A stretch of 64,000 nt of DNA from Virgibacillus_F flavescens (GCF_050574275.1 NZ_CP192260.1:3162001-3226000); one strand, 5' to 3'; positions 27,404-36,503 are shown, numbered from the stretch's first letter. Notes: generated by a model from the letters alone, not told the origin. Numbers and translations: made by a program.

Positions 27404-27916
27404 ATGATTGAACCTAGTTTTGAACATAAAGCTGATAAACCAATTGATAACATGGCAGAATTCAAGCAATTATACATGGAACATAAGAAAAGCGTTTTTG
27501 CGATGGCGTTATCGGTTCTCAGAGATTTTGCATTAGCGGAAGATGTGCTGCAGGAAGTGTATATCAAGCTCTTCCAGTATAGGAAGCATAATAAAATTAA
27601 AAATGTGAAAGCCTGGCTGATTACGGTATCCCGAAATACAGCGTTGGATCTGTACCGAAAGAAGAAACGGGAATTAACTGGCTTTGAAGATGATTACTTT
27701 GAACGGTTGGAATATTTAACGGAAGATCCTCTGGATAAAATGGTGCTGGCGAAGTATTTGGAGTTACTGGATAGTGAGGAACGACAGATTGTCATTATGA
27801 AAGATATCTCCGGTATGAAGCACAGAGAGATCGCTGAAATAATTGACATGCCTTTGGGAACGGTCCTCTGGAAGTATGGCGTGGCGCTGAATAAACTTAG
27901 AAAATCTATAGGATAA
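27404..27916 (+). CDS. ECF-type sigma factor
   Basis: Protein of 170 aa. Region 2 spans about 20-85 (YMEHKKSVFAMALSVLRD, then AEDVLQEVYIKLFQY, then VKAWLITVSRNTALDLYR). Region 4 is at about 115-165 (EERQIVIMKDISGMKHREIAEIIDMPLGTVLWK). Extracytoplasmic-function sigma factors respond to envelope stress. The ATG at 27404 follows GAAAGGGGG. The anti-sigma gene begins 12 bases after its stop. The upstream 160 bases are conserved in the remnant at 18978-19139 and so include its promoter, probably autoregulated. Confidence 0.92.
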   Translation: MIEPSFEHKADKPIDNMAEFKQLYMEHKKSVFAMALSVLRDFALAEDVLQEVYIKLFQYRKHNKIKNVKAWLITVSRNTALDLYRKKKRELTGFEDDYFERLEYLTEDPLDKMVLAKYLELLDSEERQIVIMKDISGMKHREIAEIIDMPLGTVLWKYGVALNKLRKSIG

Positions 27917-27928
27917 GGAGGTAATCGG

Positions 27929-29041
27929 ATGGATAGAGAAAAAATAGTAAAGCATTTGGACAATGCTATTGACGATCAAGTGCCTGACGTGTGGGACAAA
28001 ATTGAAAATAACTTATCTGACGAGCCTGGGTTTAAGGAAATTAAACCTCGTAAGCCTCGTTCAAAAAGTAAATTTTACAGACGGTTAACCCTAGCTGCAG
28101 TTGCCTGCCTGATCTGTTTTACGGCGATTACATTCACACCTGTATTGGCGTCGCTTCAAGGGTTGTATGACAAAATATTTTCCGATGAGCATATTGATGA
28201 TGCTGGTGTTACGACCGCAATCCATAAGGGACTTGGTCAGCAGATAGATCAAACTTATTACGATAAAGAAAACGATATCACGGTACATTTTGAAAGTGTG
28301 ATGACGGATGACAAGGAGACGAAGCTGTTAGTAACGTATCAAAGTGATACAACTGACTTGGAAAATTACTATATTGATCTTTTTGAAGGTGTAAGTACCA
28401 TCCAATTGGTTACGGAAGATGGCCAAACGCAGGAACTGGATAATGTAGGTTGGGGCAGCGAGTATTACGACAAGGAGAAGAACAAAAAAGCCGAAGCATT
28501 GTCGTTTGAATCGATTAAAGCATTTGAAGGACAGGAAATCCGGCTGGAAATTAAAAACCTGACCATCTGGGAGGATGAGATGGGAAGTGTCGAGACAACG
28601 TGGCCAGTTGAATTTACGCTTAGTGAATCAGCTACTTCGGACAGAGAAACGTTGAAAGTAAATAAGGAATTTATGTTCAAGAACGAAACGTATACGGTTG
28701 AGACAGTGGAGTTTTCCGGGTTAGAGACGCGCGTTGTGGTTACTGGTTCAGACATTAAAGTGCATACAGATGAACAGGGTAACAAGTACAGGAAGATGAG
28801 CAAATTGGAAGAACAATTTCTCCATGCACGGAAAAATAGTAAAGAATTAGGCTATGTCGTTGATGAAGGAAAATCCGGTATATTTTTGGAATCAGCCGGT
28901 GAAAGGATCGTTCCCGTTTTTAGTAAGGGTGAAGTAGAAGGCGCAGATAATGAGTATATTATGATTTTTGCCCCTGTTACGAATCGAGAGGATACGGTAC
29001 TTGAGGTTGGGAATGATGTGGAGATTCCTTTGGGTGAGTAA
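27929..29041 (+). CDS. DUF4179-type membrane anti-sigma factor
   Basis: Protein of 370 aa. The cytoplasmic N-terminus (1-50; AIDDQVPDVWDKIENN) should bind the sigma factor. One membrane helix lies at about 53-72 (LTLAAVACLICFTAITF), and a large extracellular DUF4179-like beta domain follows. AAGGAGG precedes the ATG. It is coupled to the ECF gene, forming a membrane signal switch. A terminator lies 12 bases downstream. A broken copy of its 3' end is at 24903-25097. Confidence 0.88.
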   Translation: MDREKIVKHLDNAIDDQVPDVWDKIENNLSDEPGFKEIKPRKPRSKSKFYRRLTLAAVACLICFTAITFTPVLASLQGLYDKIFSDEHIDDAGVTTAIHKGLGQQIDQTYYDKENDITVHFESVMTDDKETKLLVTYQSDTTDLENYYIDLFEGVSTIQLVTEDGQTQELDNVGWGSEYYDKEKNKKAEALSFESIKAFEGQEIRLEIKNLTIWEDEMGSVETTWPVEFTLSESATSDRETLKVNKEFMFKNETYTVETVEFSGLETRVVVTGSDIKVHTDEQGNKYRKMSKLEEQFLHARKNSKELGYVVDEGKSGIFLESAGERIVPVFSKGEVEGADNEYIMIFAPVTNREDTVLEVGNDVEIPLGE

Positions 29042-29052
29042 GATAAGAAAAG

Positions 29053-29088
29053 ACCATCAATTTGTGTGCTGAATTGATGGTTTTTTTG
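29053..29088 (+). terminator. Rho-independent terminator of the sigma operon
   Basis: ACCATCAATT pairs with AATTGATGGT, loop of 9 bases, followed by seven T. Confidence 0.92.
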
Positions 29089-29229
29089 TTGTTTTTACTA
29101 GGTAGACTGGATATTTATGTTAAATTAAATAGAGAGGTTGTAATTAAGAGTGCAGAGTAGTTGAACTTGTGTTTAACAATTTCCCGATTGCTGAATAAGT
29201 AAATAAATTTAGTTTATTGGAATATAAAT

Positions 29230-29295
29230 CCGTTTATATGTACTAAGTGTGGTTTTGCAGAATGGTATGCAGATAAACCTGAAGATTTAATTTAG
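29230..29295 (+). pseudogene. Tail of a zinc-ribbon protein
   Basis: Short frame PFICTKCGFAEWYADKPEDLI ending in TAG, with the CxxC zinc-ribbon signature of small DNA/RNA-binding proteins. No start and an upstream stop, so it is a remnant. Confidence 0.5.
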
Positions 29296-29356
29296 AGATA
29301 AATTATAATTTATCTACAAAGAGCCCACACCTCTTTTACTTAGGAGGATTTCTGTA

Positions 29357-30052
29357 ATGAGGTTTCGTTCTAAAGATGTTTTAAAGACGGTAATGATAAG
29401 TTTGGGATGGTTAATAGCCATTTCCATCACGGGCATTATCATGTTATTTGTGTTTGGTAATCCCGACGATCCAGACGCTCTCTCATTGTTAGTGGGTATC
29501 TGTTTTATCCTCACTTTTATAATAACAATGCTTACTATTAATAAATACTTGCTTAGAAAAAATGGCTTAGGTTGGGATTCATTAGGATTTGTTCCATTGA
29601 AGAAAAAACAATTTCTATACTTAGCGTGGCAGGTACCGTTGTGTTGGCTTTTAATTTTCTTGACTGAAATTATTTTTGTGGTCTTGTTTTTTGGGGATAT
29701 CGAAAATCTTCCAGATAGACAAAGTTCTGCACAAATAATGGAGATAACCCCTTTTATTTTTATAATGGTTTATTTGACTTATGCCATTTTTACGCCCATT
29801 TTAGAAGAAATAATATTTAGAGCGGGATTGTTACAGGCTCTTGAAAATAAATTAAACGCTCCTGTGGCGATGATTGGAAGTTCACTTTTATTTATGATTG
29901 TCCACGGAGTACCAGTTGTTATGCCTGCATTATTTGTTATGGGTCTATCATTTGCCTACCTTTATCAAAAGCACAAAAGCATCTACGCCCCAATTATTTT
30001 ACATATGTTTATCAATGGAATAAACGTAATTGCTTTAAATGTCATTTTTTAA
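29357..30052 (+). CDS. CPBP family intramembrane metalloprotease
   Basis: Protein of 231 aa with about six membrane helices. The glutamic-protease motifs are complete: EEIIFRAG (EExxxR) at about 155-162, then MIVHG, the GLSFAYLYQK segment, and HMFINGIN (HxxxN) near the end. Relatives cleave membrane or lipidated proteins, process bacteriocins, or give self-immunity. AGGAGG precedes the ATG. It is a single gene with a GGGACA repeat downstream. Confidence 0.9.
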   Translation: MRFRSKDVLKTVMISLGWLIAISITGIIMLFVFGNPDDPDALSLLVGICFILTFIITMLTINKYLLRKNGLGWDSLGFVPLKKKQFLYLAWQVPLCWLLIFLTEIIFVVLFFGDIENLPDRQSSAQIMEITPFIFIMVYLTYAIFTPILEEIIFRAGLLQALENKLNAPVAMIGSSLLFMIVHGVPVVMPALFVMGLSFAYLYQKHKSIYAPIILHMFINGINVIALNVIF

Positions 30053-30175
30053 TTTGATCTATAAATACATCAGTAAGTTGTATAAGATATTTGTGAAAGA
30101 TGTACTTAAAGTAACGTGGGCTTCAATTGAATTTAGTAATTTACATAATAAAAGCAAATCTCAATGCTTAATAGC

Positions 30176-30202
30176 GGGACAGAAGAACCGTCCCTCTGTC
30201 CC
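30176..30202. repeat. GGGACA palindromic repeat, single
   Basis: GGGACAGAAGAACCG...TGTCCC, 24 bases before the next gene. Confidence 0.85.
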
Positions 30203-30225
30203 TAAAGGGGTGGTGAATTTAATAA

Positions 30226-30669
30226 ATGAATAATACTCTTGTGGCAAAGGTAAGAAAGTTTTTGGCTTTCTTATTGATTGCAAGTATCTTTGCCGGTCTC
30301 TCCTATTATATTGTTTACAAAGTTTCATTTTTACCAAATGGTTATAAAATTGTTGAAGTGCAAAACGATACTATATCGCTGAAATCATTCAATATGTTAG
30401 GAATTGAAAAGAATATTACAACCGCAGATTTTCCAGAAAAAGATACTTGGAAGATCAATGTCATAGAAAGTGAGGTAAGCAGCTATAAAGAATATTTATG
30501 GCTATTGTTTACTGCGACTGCTTTATCTATATCATTATTTGTTTATAAAATTCGCAGCGGAATGAAACTATGGAAAGCAATATTAAATAGTAATATTATT
30601 TTTGGCGTTTTGTTAACATTAATTCCTGTTATTCGATCATTGAATAGGATACATGATTTAATTTCCTAA
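30226..30669 (+). CDS. Membrane protein, 147 aa
   Basis: One helix near residues 12-32, an extracellular domain of about 60 residues (YKIVEVQNDTISLKSFNMLG), then two helices at about 88-105 and 115-138. AAAGGGGTGG precedes the start. Family not recognised. First of three small same-strand membrane-protein genes separated by hairpin repeats. Confidence 0.65.
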   Translation: MNNTLVAKVRKFLAFLLIASIFAGLSYYIVYKVSFLPNGYKIVEVQNDTISLKSFNMLGIEKNITTADFPEKDTWKINVIESEVSSYKEYLWLLFTATALSISLFVYKIRSGMKLWKAILNSNIIFGVLLTLIPVIRSLNRIHDLIS

Positions 30670-30707
30670 TCATTGAACTAACGTGTGACTGCAAGGTGGT
30701 ACTTTAT

Positions 30708-31004
30708 ATGAACTATCTATTACTTATTGGAGCTATTTTTATTTTGTTATTCTCATTAAGAAAAATATCTATGATTAAGTATTCTAAAACGGATTCATCT
30801 TTAAAAGATTCTAAACAAAATGTGGTATCGCTGTTATGGGGCATTTTAGTAATTTCAGCAATAATATTTATCCCTTATCAAGTTTGGGTATTAACTGGAA
30901 GCTCTCATTATTGGGATGGAGCATATATTATAGGTGGGACCGCCTTATTAACTATAGTTCTTACTTTTGTTTTTTATTATAAAAGTACGTCGAGATACCA
31001 CTAA
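30708..31004 (+). CDS. Small membrane protein, 98 aa
   Basis: Three hydrophobic helices (about 3-20, 45-62, 72-92). ATG 30708 sits after AAGGTGG. Family not recognised. The downstream gap is an array-type hairpin repeat. Confidence 0.6.
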   Translation: MNYLLLIGAIFILLFSLRKISMIKYSKTDSSLKDSKQNVVSLLWGILVISAIIFIPYQVWVLTGSSHYWDGAYIIGGTALLTIVLTFVFYYKSTSRYH

Positions 31005-31068
31005 AGGATGCTTTACTTCAATAAGGAAAGGTATTTCTTATTCAATTAACGCAGCAGATTAGTTAAAT
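31005..31068 (+). repeat. Array-type hairpin repeat
   Basis: Contains GTGC-like TGCTTTACTTCAATAAGG, then TTATTCAATTAACGC and AGCAGATTAGTTAA. Nearly the same as 31321-31391. Confidence 0.65.
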
Positions 31069-31085
31069 AAAGGGGAGGTATGGAC

Positions 31086-31313
31086 TTGAATATAGTAAAG
31101 GGTATTATTGCAGTCTTAGGTATTGGAATGTTTATCTACCATTTCTTTATTGAAGATATACCGTTATATATTAGTTCTCTATGTTTGGCTCTGATATTTT
31201 TATTCTGGGGAATCGAACAAATCAAAGATAGAAGTAAGTCTGGCTATTTATATATAGTTATGTCGGGGCTAATGTCTTGTGTGGTTGTAAAAGAATTGTC
31301 TATTGTTTTATAA
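31086..31313 (+). CDS. Small membrane protein, 75 aa
   Basis: Three short hydrophobic helices around a single WGIEQIKDRSKSG loop. The TTG at 31086 is preferred because GGAGG lies 7 bases before it; the ATG at 31080 touches the ribosome site. The same fold pattern (two or three helices plus a charged loop after about residue 45) is seen in the small genes at 44189 and 48529. Confidence 0.6.
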   Translation: MNIVKGIIAVLGIGMFIYHFFIEDIPLYISSLCLALIFLFWGIEQIKDRSKSGYLYIVMSGLMSCVVVKELSIVL

Positions 31314-31320
31314 ACACTTT

Positions 31321-31391
31321 TCAGCTAACGAGTGCTTTACTTCAATAAGAAAAGGTATTTCTTATTCAACTAACGCAGCAGATTAGTTAAG
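31321..31391 (+). repeat. Array-type hairpin repeat
   Basis: AGCTAACGAGTGCTTTACTT, a spacer, then TTCAACTAACGCAGCAG and TTAGTTAA. Two imperfect palindromes in tandem, the full-length form of the family. Confidence 0.7.
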
Positions 31392-31463
31392 GAACTGATA
31401 AAACAATTTAAGCAATACTAGCGTGAGATAAATGGATTTTCTTTGCATTACAAGCATACAATC

Positions 31464-31490
31464 GGGACAGAAGAACCGTCCCTCTGTCCC
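31464..31490. repeat. GGGACA palindromic repeat, single
   Basis: Same orientation and sequence as the copy at 26252. Confidence 0.85.
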
Positions 31491-31586
31491 GCTCACTATT
31501 TATGTTAAACTAATACGTGGGACTGTGAACGATTACACGTAAGCAGAATACAAATCATATGCTATGTAAAAAAGTGAGGATATACG

Positions 31587-32330
31587 ATGATTGCAAAGAC
31601 AGAAGAAGATTATAATGGATTAAAAGAAATTGGTAAAATTTGCGGGGCGATTCGGGATGAATTAGTCAATCGCACTAAACCTGGCATTACGACACGGGCT
31701 CTTGATGAAATTGCGGGTGAGATCTTTGAAAAAACGGGTGCTCAATCTGCACCAAAAGGCGAATACGATTTCCCTGGCTTTACGTGCATCAGCGTAAACG
31801 AAGAAGTTGCGCACGGGATTCCGGGGGACCGGGTTATTCAGGAAGGCGATCTTGTGAATATTGACGTCTCAGGCTCGAAAAACGGTTATTTTGCAGATAC
31901 TGGGATTTCCTTTGTTGTTGGAGAGGGCGAGGTCATTTTACAGAAAATATGTGATGTGGTGAAAGAAGCATTCGACGCTGGACTCGAGAAGGCTAAACCA
32001 GGCTCGAAAAAGAGTGCGCTTGGGAAAGCTGTGCACAATGTGGCGAAAAAACATGACCTTACCGTCATTATGAATCTTACTGGACACGGTGTTGGGCGTT
32101 CGATTCATGAAGCACCGGATCATATTTTCAATTATAACGCTCGCTGGGATGATGAGATCTTAAAAGAAGGTATGGTCATTGCCTTTGAGCCGTTTATCTC
32201 AACACTTGAAGAGGAAGTATTCCAATCCGAAGACGACGGCTGGACCTTCCTGACCGACGAAAGCTTCGTGGCACAATACGAACACACGATTATCCTGACC
32301 AAGAACGGACCGATTATAACTACATTGTAA
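31587..32330 (+). CDS. map: Type I methionine aminopeptidase
   Basis: Removes the initiator Met from nascent proteins, 247 aa. The metal ligands of the pita-bread fold are present: NIDVSGSKNGYFADTG supplies two Asp, TGHGVGRSIHE supplies His, and AFEPF and QYEHTI supply the two Glu. This is the stand-alone YflG/MapB-like version rather than the copy in the ribosomal-protein operon, judged by context. GTGAGGAT lies before the ATG. A perfect terminator follows. The codon use is less AT-rich than that of surrounding accessory genes. Confidence 0.93.
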   Translation: MIAKTEEDYNGLKEIGKICGAIRDELVNRTKPGITTRALDEIAGEIFEKTGAQSAPKGEYDFPGFTCISVNEEVAHGIPGDRVIQEGDLVNIDVSGSKNGYFADTGISFVVGEGEVILQKICDVVKEAFDAGLEKAKPGSKKSALGKAVHNVAKKHDLTVIMNLTGHGVGRSIHEAPDHIFNYNARWDDEILKEGMVIAFEPFISTLEEEVFQSEDDGWTFLTDESFVAQYEHTIILTKNGPIITTL

Positions 32331-32345
32331 TAGCATAATACGCAG

Positions 32346-32379
32346 AAAAATCTCAGTTCAATTGAACTGAGATTTTTTT
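32346..32379 (+). terminator. Rho-independent terminator of map
   Basis: AAATCTCAGTTCAA pairs with TTGAACTGAGATTT, followed by T7. Works for the plus strand. Confidence 0.93.
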
Positions 32380-32380
32380 A

Positions 32381-32437
32381 GGGACAGAGGGACGGTTCTT
32401 TTGTCCCAAAGGGACAGAAGAACCGTCCCTCTGTCCC
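32381..32437. repeat. GGGACA palindromic repeat, inverted pair
   Basis: Two 27-base units head to head with a 3-base spacer; arms differ at one position. It fills the gap between map and the HxlR gene. Confidence 0.88.
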
Positions 32438-32799
32438 TACTCGTTTAGGATGCCTTCTGCGAGGATTCCTTTTTTGGTGCCGTAAAATTTTACGATATGT
32501 TTGTCTCCCCAGGCGCAGAGTGAATCTAAAATACCTTCGAGACTTGCTCCGTACTCGCTTAATTCATACTCCACTTTCGGCGGTACCTGTTTGTAGACGA
32601 TTCGATTAATTACTCCGTCCTCTTCCAGTTCCCGTAATTGCTGTGTAAGCATTTTTTGGGTGATATCCGGCATGAGTCGTTTTAATTCACTGGTTCTTTT
32701 CTTGCCATGCGTTAAATGGCAAAGAATCACCGTTTTCCACTTCCCTCCGATCACTTCTAGCGTTGCTTCTACTGATATATTATATTTCTTTTGCTTCAT
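32437..32799 (-). CDS. HxlR-family winged-helix regulator
   Basis: Protein of 120 aa. The family hallmarks are GGKWKTVILCHLTHGKKRTSEL, then ITQKMLTQQLRELEEDGVINR, then PPKVEYELSEYG. HxlR proteins sense thiol-reactive compounds or other stress and control divergent detoxification genes. It is divergent from the MFS exporter and aldo/keto reductase pair, which it probably regulates; the 160-base gap contains repeated AGTACTTT/AAAGTAC-like motifs (near 32825-32870) that could be its operator. Confidence 0.9.
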   Translation of the reverse strand: MKQKKYNISVEATLEVIGGKWKTVILCHLTHGKKRTSELKRLMPDITQKMLTQQLRELEEDGVINRIVYKQVPPKVEYELSEYGASLEGILDSLCAWGDKHIVKFYGTKKGILAEGILNE

Positions 32800-32962
32800 C
32801 CATTTCTTCTCCTTTTCTATAGGTACTTAAAAGTCCCTATAGTACTTTTCAGTCTCTATATCACTTTAAAGTGCGTTCTATCTTTATTTCATTGTATGTT
32901 TCATACTATCATTTATCGGCCGAAAAGCAATATTACTAATTTTATTTTTGGAGGAGATAAAA

Positions 32963-34189
32963 ATGTTTGAAGATAGAAAAAAAAGCACATTTGGATTAAT
33001 GGCGCTTGCCCTTAGCGCGTTTGCCATTGGAACGACAGAATTTATCAGTGTCGGGCTTTTGCCCATGATTGCCGAGGATTTAAATATTTCGGTAACCACT
33101 GCCGGATTAACGGTTTCGCTTTATGCGATTGGCGTTATGGTCGGTGCACCGGTAATGACTTCGCTGACATCCAATATGTCGCGTAAGTCGATCTTACTAT
33201 GGATCATGGTCGTCTTTATCATCGGAAATACAATTGCCGCAACCGCCACTACGGTTACCGTTTTACTGGTTGCACGTGTTGTTTCAGCGCTTGCCCATGG
33301 TGTTTTCATGGCAATCGGTTCCACGATCGCAGCTGACTTAGTTCACCCGACAAAACGCGCAAGTGCTATCGCCATCATGTTTACCGGTTTGACCGTGGCG
33401 ACCGTGACTGGTGTTCCATTTGGCACGTTTCTTGGTCAATTATTCGGCTGGCGCATCGCTTTTGTTGCGATTGTCGTCATTGGCATTATTGCTTTTATTG
33501 GCAACAGCTTACTCGTTCCATCCAATTTACGACAAGCAGCTCGCACGACCTTTCGTGACCAGCTGAAGTTGGTGAAAAGCGGAAGACTATTGCTTGTTTT
33601 TGCAATTACTGCTTTCGGATACGGCGGTACTTTCGTTGTATTCACGTATTTATCGCCGTTACTGCAGGAAGTTACCGGATTTAAATCTGTTACTGTGACA
33701 TTGATCCTACTCGTTTACGGCATTGCGATTGCTATCGGTAATACCATCGGCGGGAAACTGGCCAATCGAAATCCTGTCCGTGCGTTGTTTTATATGTTTG
33801 CTATTCAGGCAGTCGTTCTATTTACGCTGCTGTTTACGGTACCGTTTAAAACTGCCGGGCTGATTACCATCATCCTATTAGGCTTATTTGCTTTCATGAA
33901 CGTGCCAGGACTTCAAGTCTATGTCGTAACGCTTGCGGAGCGCTTTGTCCCAAGTGCTGTAGATGTAGCGTCTGCCATCAATATTGCAGCATTCAATGCG
34001 GGAATCGCTATAGGATCATTTCTTGGAGGAGCTGTTACTGCTTCGATTGGGATTATTCACACTACCTGGGTAGGCGGCATCATGGTAATCATTGCCATAC
34101 TGCTGACTGGACTCAGCGGGAGACTTGAAAAAAACGAAGAAAAAGCCAGCACCAGCGAACAAAATTTCAAGCACCTCAAAGCAAACTAA
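32963..34189 (+). CDS. MFS efflux transporter (AraJ/YdhP-like)
   Basis: About 408 aa with twelve membrane helices. It opens with LALSAFAIGTTEFISVGLLP, the signature start of the AraJ/sugar-efflux group, and has LARVVSALAHGVFMAIGSTI in helix 4. It exports sugars or drugs by proton antiport; substrate unknown. ATG 32963 follows GGAGGAG. The gene is followed within 60 bases by the aldo/keto reductase, with a GGGACA repeat in between, and is divergent from hxlR. Confidence 0.88.
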   Translation: MFEDRKKSTFGLMALALSAFAIGTTEFISVGLLPMIAEDLNISVTTAGLTVSLYAIGVMVGAPVMTSLTSNMSRKSILLWIMVVFIIGNTIAATATTVTVLLVARVVSALAHGVFMAIGSTIAADLVHPTKRASAIAIMFTGLTVATVTGVPFGTFLGQLFGWRIAFVAIVVIGIIAFIGNSLLVPSNLRQAARTTFRDQLKLVKSGRLLLVFAITAFGYGGTFVVFTYLSPLLQEVTGFKSVTVTLILLVYGIAIAIGNTIGGKLANRNPVRALFYMFAIQAVVLFTLLFTVPFKTAGLITIILLGLFAFMNVPGLQVYVVTLAERFVPSAVDVASAINIAAFNAGIAIGSFLGGAVTASIGIIHTTWVGGIMVIIAILLTGLSGRLEKNEEKASTSEQNFKHLKAN

Positions 34190-34216
34190 GGGACACAGGG
34201 ACGGTTCTTTTGTCCC
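34190..34216. repeat. GGGACA palindromic repeat, single
   Basis: Starts directly after the stop of the MFS gene (GGGACACAGGGACGG...). Confidence 0.85.
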
Positions 34217-34242
34217 AATCAATTTACTGGAGGAGATTACAA

Positions 34243-35082
34243 ATGAAGAATTTACAGGATACAACTACATTGCATAATGGGATTGAAATGCCTTGGTTAG
34301 GACTCGGCGTATTTAGGGTGGAAGAAGGACCGGATCTTGTGAACGCGGTCAAATCAGCTATTGTAAATGGCTATCGCAGTATTGATACTGCATCTATTTA
34401 CGGCAATGAAGAAGGCGTTGGAGAAGGAATTCGTGCAGGATTGAAGGAAGCAGGAATTGCGCGTGAAGATTTGTTTGTCACATCGAAAGTCTGGAACGCG
34501 GACTTAGGACTGGAGTCGACTATTACCGCTTATGAAACGAGTTTACAAAAATTAGGACTGGACTACTTGGATCTTTACTTAATCCACTGGCCAGTCGAAG
34601 AAAAATATCAGGACGCATGGAAAGCATTGGAAAGCCTTTATAAAACAGACCGCGTCAAAGCAATTGGCGTCAGCAATTTCCAGATTCATCATCTTGAAAC
34701 GCTAATTGAAGAAGCTGAAATAAAACCAATGATCAACCAGGTGGAATACCATCCACGCTTGACACAGGAACCACTGCGAGTTTTTTGCCGCGACCAAGAA
34801 ATTCAGTTAGAAGCATGGTCGCCTTTAATGGCAGGCGAATTATTGGACCAGCCTGACCTTCAAAAGATTGCTGATAAACACGGCAAATCTATTGCCCAGA
34901 TTGTTGTTCGCTGGGACCTGCAGAATGGCGTGGTCACAATCCCAAAATCGACTAAAGAACATCGAATCATCGAGAATTCATCCGTTTTTGATTTCGAATT
35001 GACACCAGAAGACATGGACCAAATCTCAGCTCTAAACCAAAACAAACGAACAGGACCAGACCCAGACAACTTTGATTTTTAG
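34243..35082 (+). CDS. Aldo/keto reductase
   Basis: NADPH-dependent carbonyl reductase of 279 aa, TIM barrel. The catalytic tetrad can be seen: D (GYRSIDTASIYGNEEGVG supplies Asp and Tyr), K (FVTSKVWN) and H (LYLIHWP). The NADP-binding end is IPKSTKEHRI. Closest in type to the Bacillus YtbE/YvgN methylglyoxal reductases. ATG 34243 follows GGAGGAG. It is in an operon-like arrangement behind the MFS exporter and opposite the HxlR regulator, suggesting a reactive-aldehyde response. Confidence 0.92.
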   Translation: MKNLQDTTTLHNGIEMPWLGLGVFRVEEGPDLVNAVKSAIVNGYRSIDTASIYGNEEGVGEGIRAGLKEAGIAREDLFVTSKVWNADLGLESTITAYETSLQKLGLDYLDLYLIHWPVEEKYQDAWKALESLYKTDRVKAIGVSNFQIHHLETLIEEAEIKPMINQVEYHPRLTQEPLRVFCRDQEIQLEAWSPLMAGELLDQPDLQKIADKHGKSIAQIVVRWDLQNGVVTIPKSTKEHRIIENSSVFDFELTPEDMDQISALNQNKRTGPDPDNFDF

Positions 35083-35083
35083 C

Positions 35084-35124
35084 GGGACAGAGGGACCGGG
35101 ACAGAGGGACGGTTCTTTTGTCCC
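35084..35124. repeat. GGGACA palindromic repeat with a duplicated arm
   Basis: Two adjacent starts of the unit (at 35084 and 35098) and one common end. Confidence 0.85.
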
Positions 35125-35151
35125 AACCCCGCAGACAAAAGAATAGTGCAT

Positions 35152-35202
35152 CAATACAATCAAACCGCGCAAGTATCCTACTTGCGCGGTTTGATTGTAT
35201 TG
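35152..35202. terminator. Perfect 24-base inverted repeat between convergent genes
   Basis: Arms 35152-35175 and 35179-35202 are perfect complements around a TCC loop and carry CCGCGCAAGTA. No long T tail on either side. Probably a bidirectional terminator between the reductase and the pseudogene at 35277. Confidence 0.7.
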
Positions 35203-35276
35203 CTTACATAATCTAGTTTAACTTGTTCATTTTGATAATCTCTCCTGTATTTAAGCCAATCCATGCCCATATGTCC

Positions 35277-35887
35277 CTACTGATTGTTTATAAAATTGAT
35301 ACTTTGACTAACAGCACTGTCGATATAGTCAATGATTTCGCTATTGTCATTTTCAAATAACTCTAATGGCTCATTTATTAAGTCTTCATCAGTTATAAAA
35401 TCTTTTCTTAGTAAATCAACTAAAGTAGGCAAAAACTCTTCCTTATATCCATCAATTTTCACATCAGGAATAACGTGATGGTGAAAAGGTAGAGAATAAT
35501 GTTTGATAATTCGTCCATTTAGTCTTTCAAAGTCACGATATGCGGTAAGTAATTTTTCTTTCCATTGTTCAAGAGATATGAATTCTACTTTCTTAAAATA
35601 CATTTCTAACCAAACTCTATCTGAAATTAAATGGCATAAATAGCCAAGATAAAATGGTTCATTGATTACCTCTTTATATATTTTATAAAATCGCTCGTAG
35701 TTAATATAACATTTCCTTTTTCGTCTTTTTCTTTAAAATGAGTGACACTTTTAGGTACACCCATAAGCCCATGAATATCAGGAGCAATTCCTCCGAGTAT
35801 AAAATCTGTCTTGTCTTCAAAACCAACCTGGTCAGCGATAATATCTGAAATACAATAGTGCATTATTCTTGAACCCAAGCAAATCAT
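35277..35887 (-). pseudogene. Zinc-dependent phospholipase C-like protein, frameshifted
   Basis: The upstream frame (35887-35666) gives SRIMHYCISDIIADQVG, then FILGGIAPDIHGL, then TSDFIKYIKR and a stop. The next frame gives RFYKIYKEVINEPF, then YLGYLCHLISDRVWLEMYF, and runs on to 35277. Together they form one roughly 200-aa metal-dependent hydrolase of the bacterial zinc-PLC/S1-P1-like group with its His and Asp ligands. Restoring one base in the T run (AAAA at 35687-35690 on the plus strand) joins them. Confidence 0.78.
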
Positions 35888-35973
35888 CCCTCCCCCGCAA
35901 ATATGTATATGGTTTCGTGTACTGAGATTTTTTCCTATGTATTCTCAAATTCAAATGCAAACTAAAATAGCTG

Positions 35974-36492
35974 TTAGTTGAGTTTCAATCGTTGATAAAT
36001 GACTTCTCCGTCACCCGAAAATCCCTCTATTTGAATTCCTTTTTCGCTATTGTTTTGTATAGAAAATATGTCATTGGATGTTAACAGATAAAACAAATTG
36101 TCGCCTTGTTTCCTGTTTATGATTTTAGCATCAGTACCGTTGATGGTTAGTTTCTCAATTTTTTTGTTCTTAACGATACCATAGAAAAACGTCGGTTCAT
36201 CCTTAGTGGAACTAACTCCCCACGCGATATTTTCTGCATCTTTTGGTGAAGGAATCTCAGAACCTAATACTATTTCCCAGTCCGACCCGCTCTTCTTTAA
36301 CAATTTTGCTCCGTACGTCTCAACTGGGGACTCTGTTTTATAAAATACTACATTTCCGCTTTTCGTTTCTGTCTCTTCAAGTATCTCTAATTGAGTCATA
36401 TCATCTTCTAATACTTCCTCAACGCTATCTCCACAACCCGCTAGGAAGAAAACAAAGATCATTGCAGGCATTGCCCTTAACATTAAGGTCAT
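35974..36492 (-). CDS. Lipoprotein, 172 aa
   Basis: Signal peptide with lipobox FLAGC (Cys about residue 20), followed by a beta-rich domain (SGNVVFYKTESPVETYGAKLLKKSGSDWEIV) of the kind seen in many Bacillus secreted proteins. GGGGGAAG precedes the ATG. Family not recognised. It lies 11 bases downstream of the paralogue-bearing membrane gene at 36504. Confidence 0.75.
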   Translation of the reverse strand: MTLMLRAMPAMIFVFFLAGCGDSVEEVLEDDMTQLEILEETETKSGNVVFYKTESPVETYGAKLLKKSGSDWEIVLGSEIPSPKDAENIAWGVSSTKDEPTFFYGIVKNKKIEKLTINGTDAKIINRKQGDNLFYLLTSNDIFSIQNNSEKGIQIEGFSGDGEVIYQRLKLN

Positions 36493-36503
36493 ATTCTTCC
36501 CCC

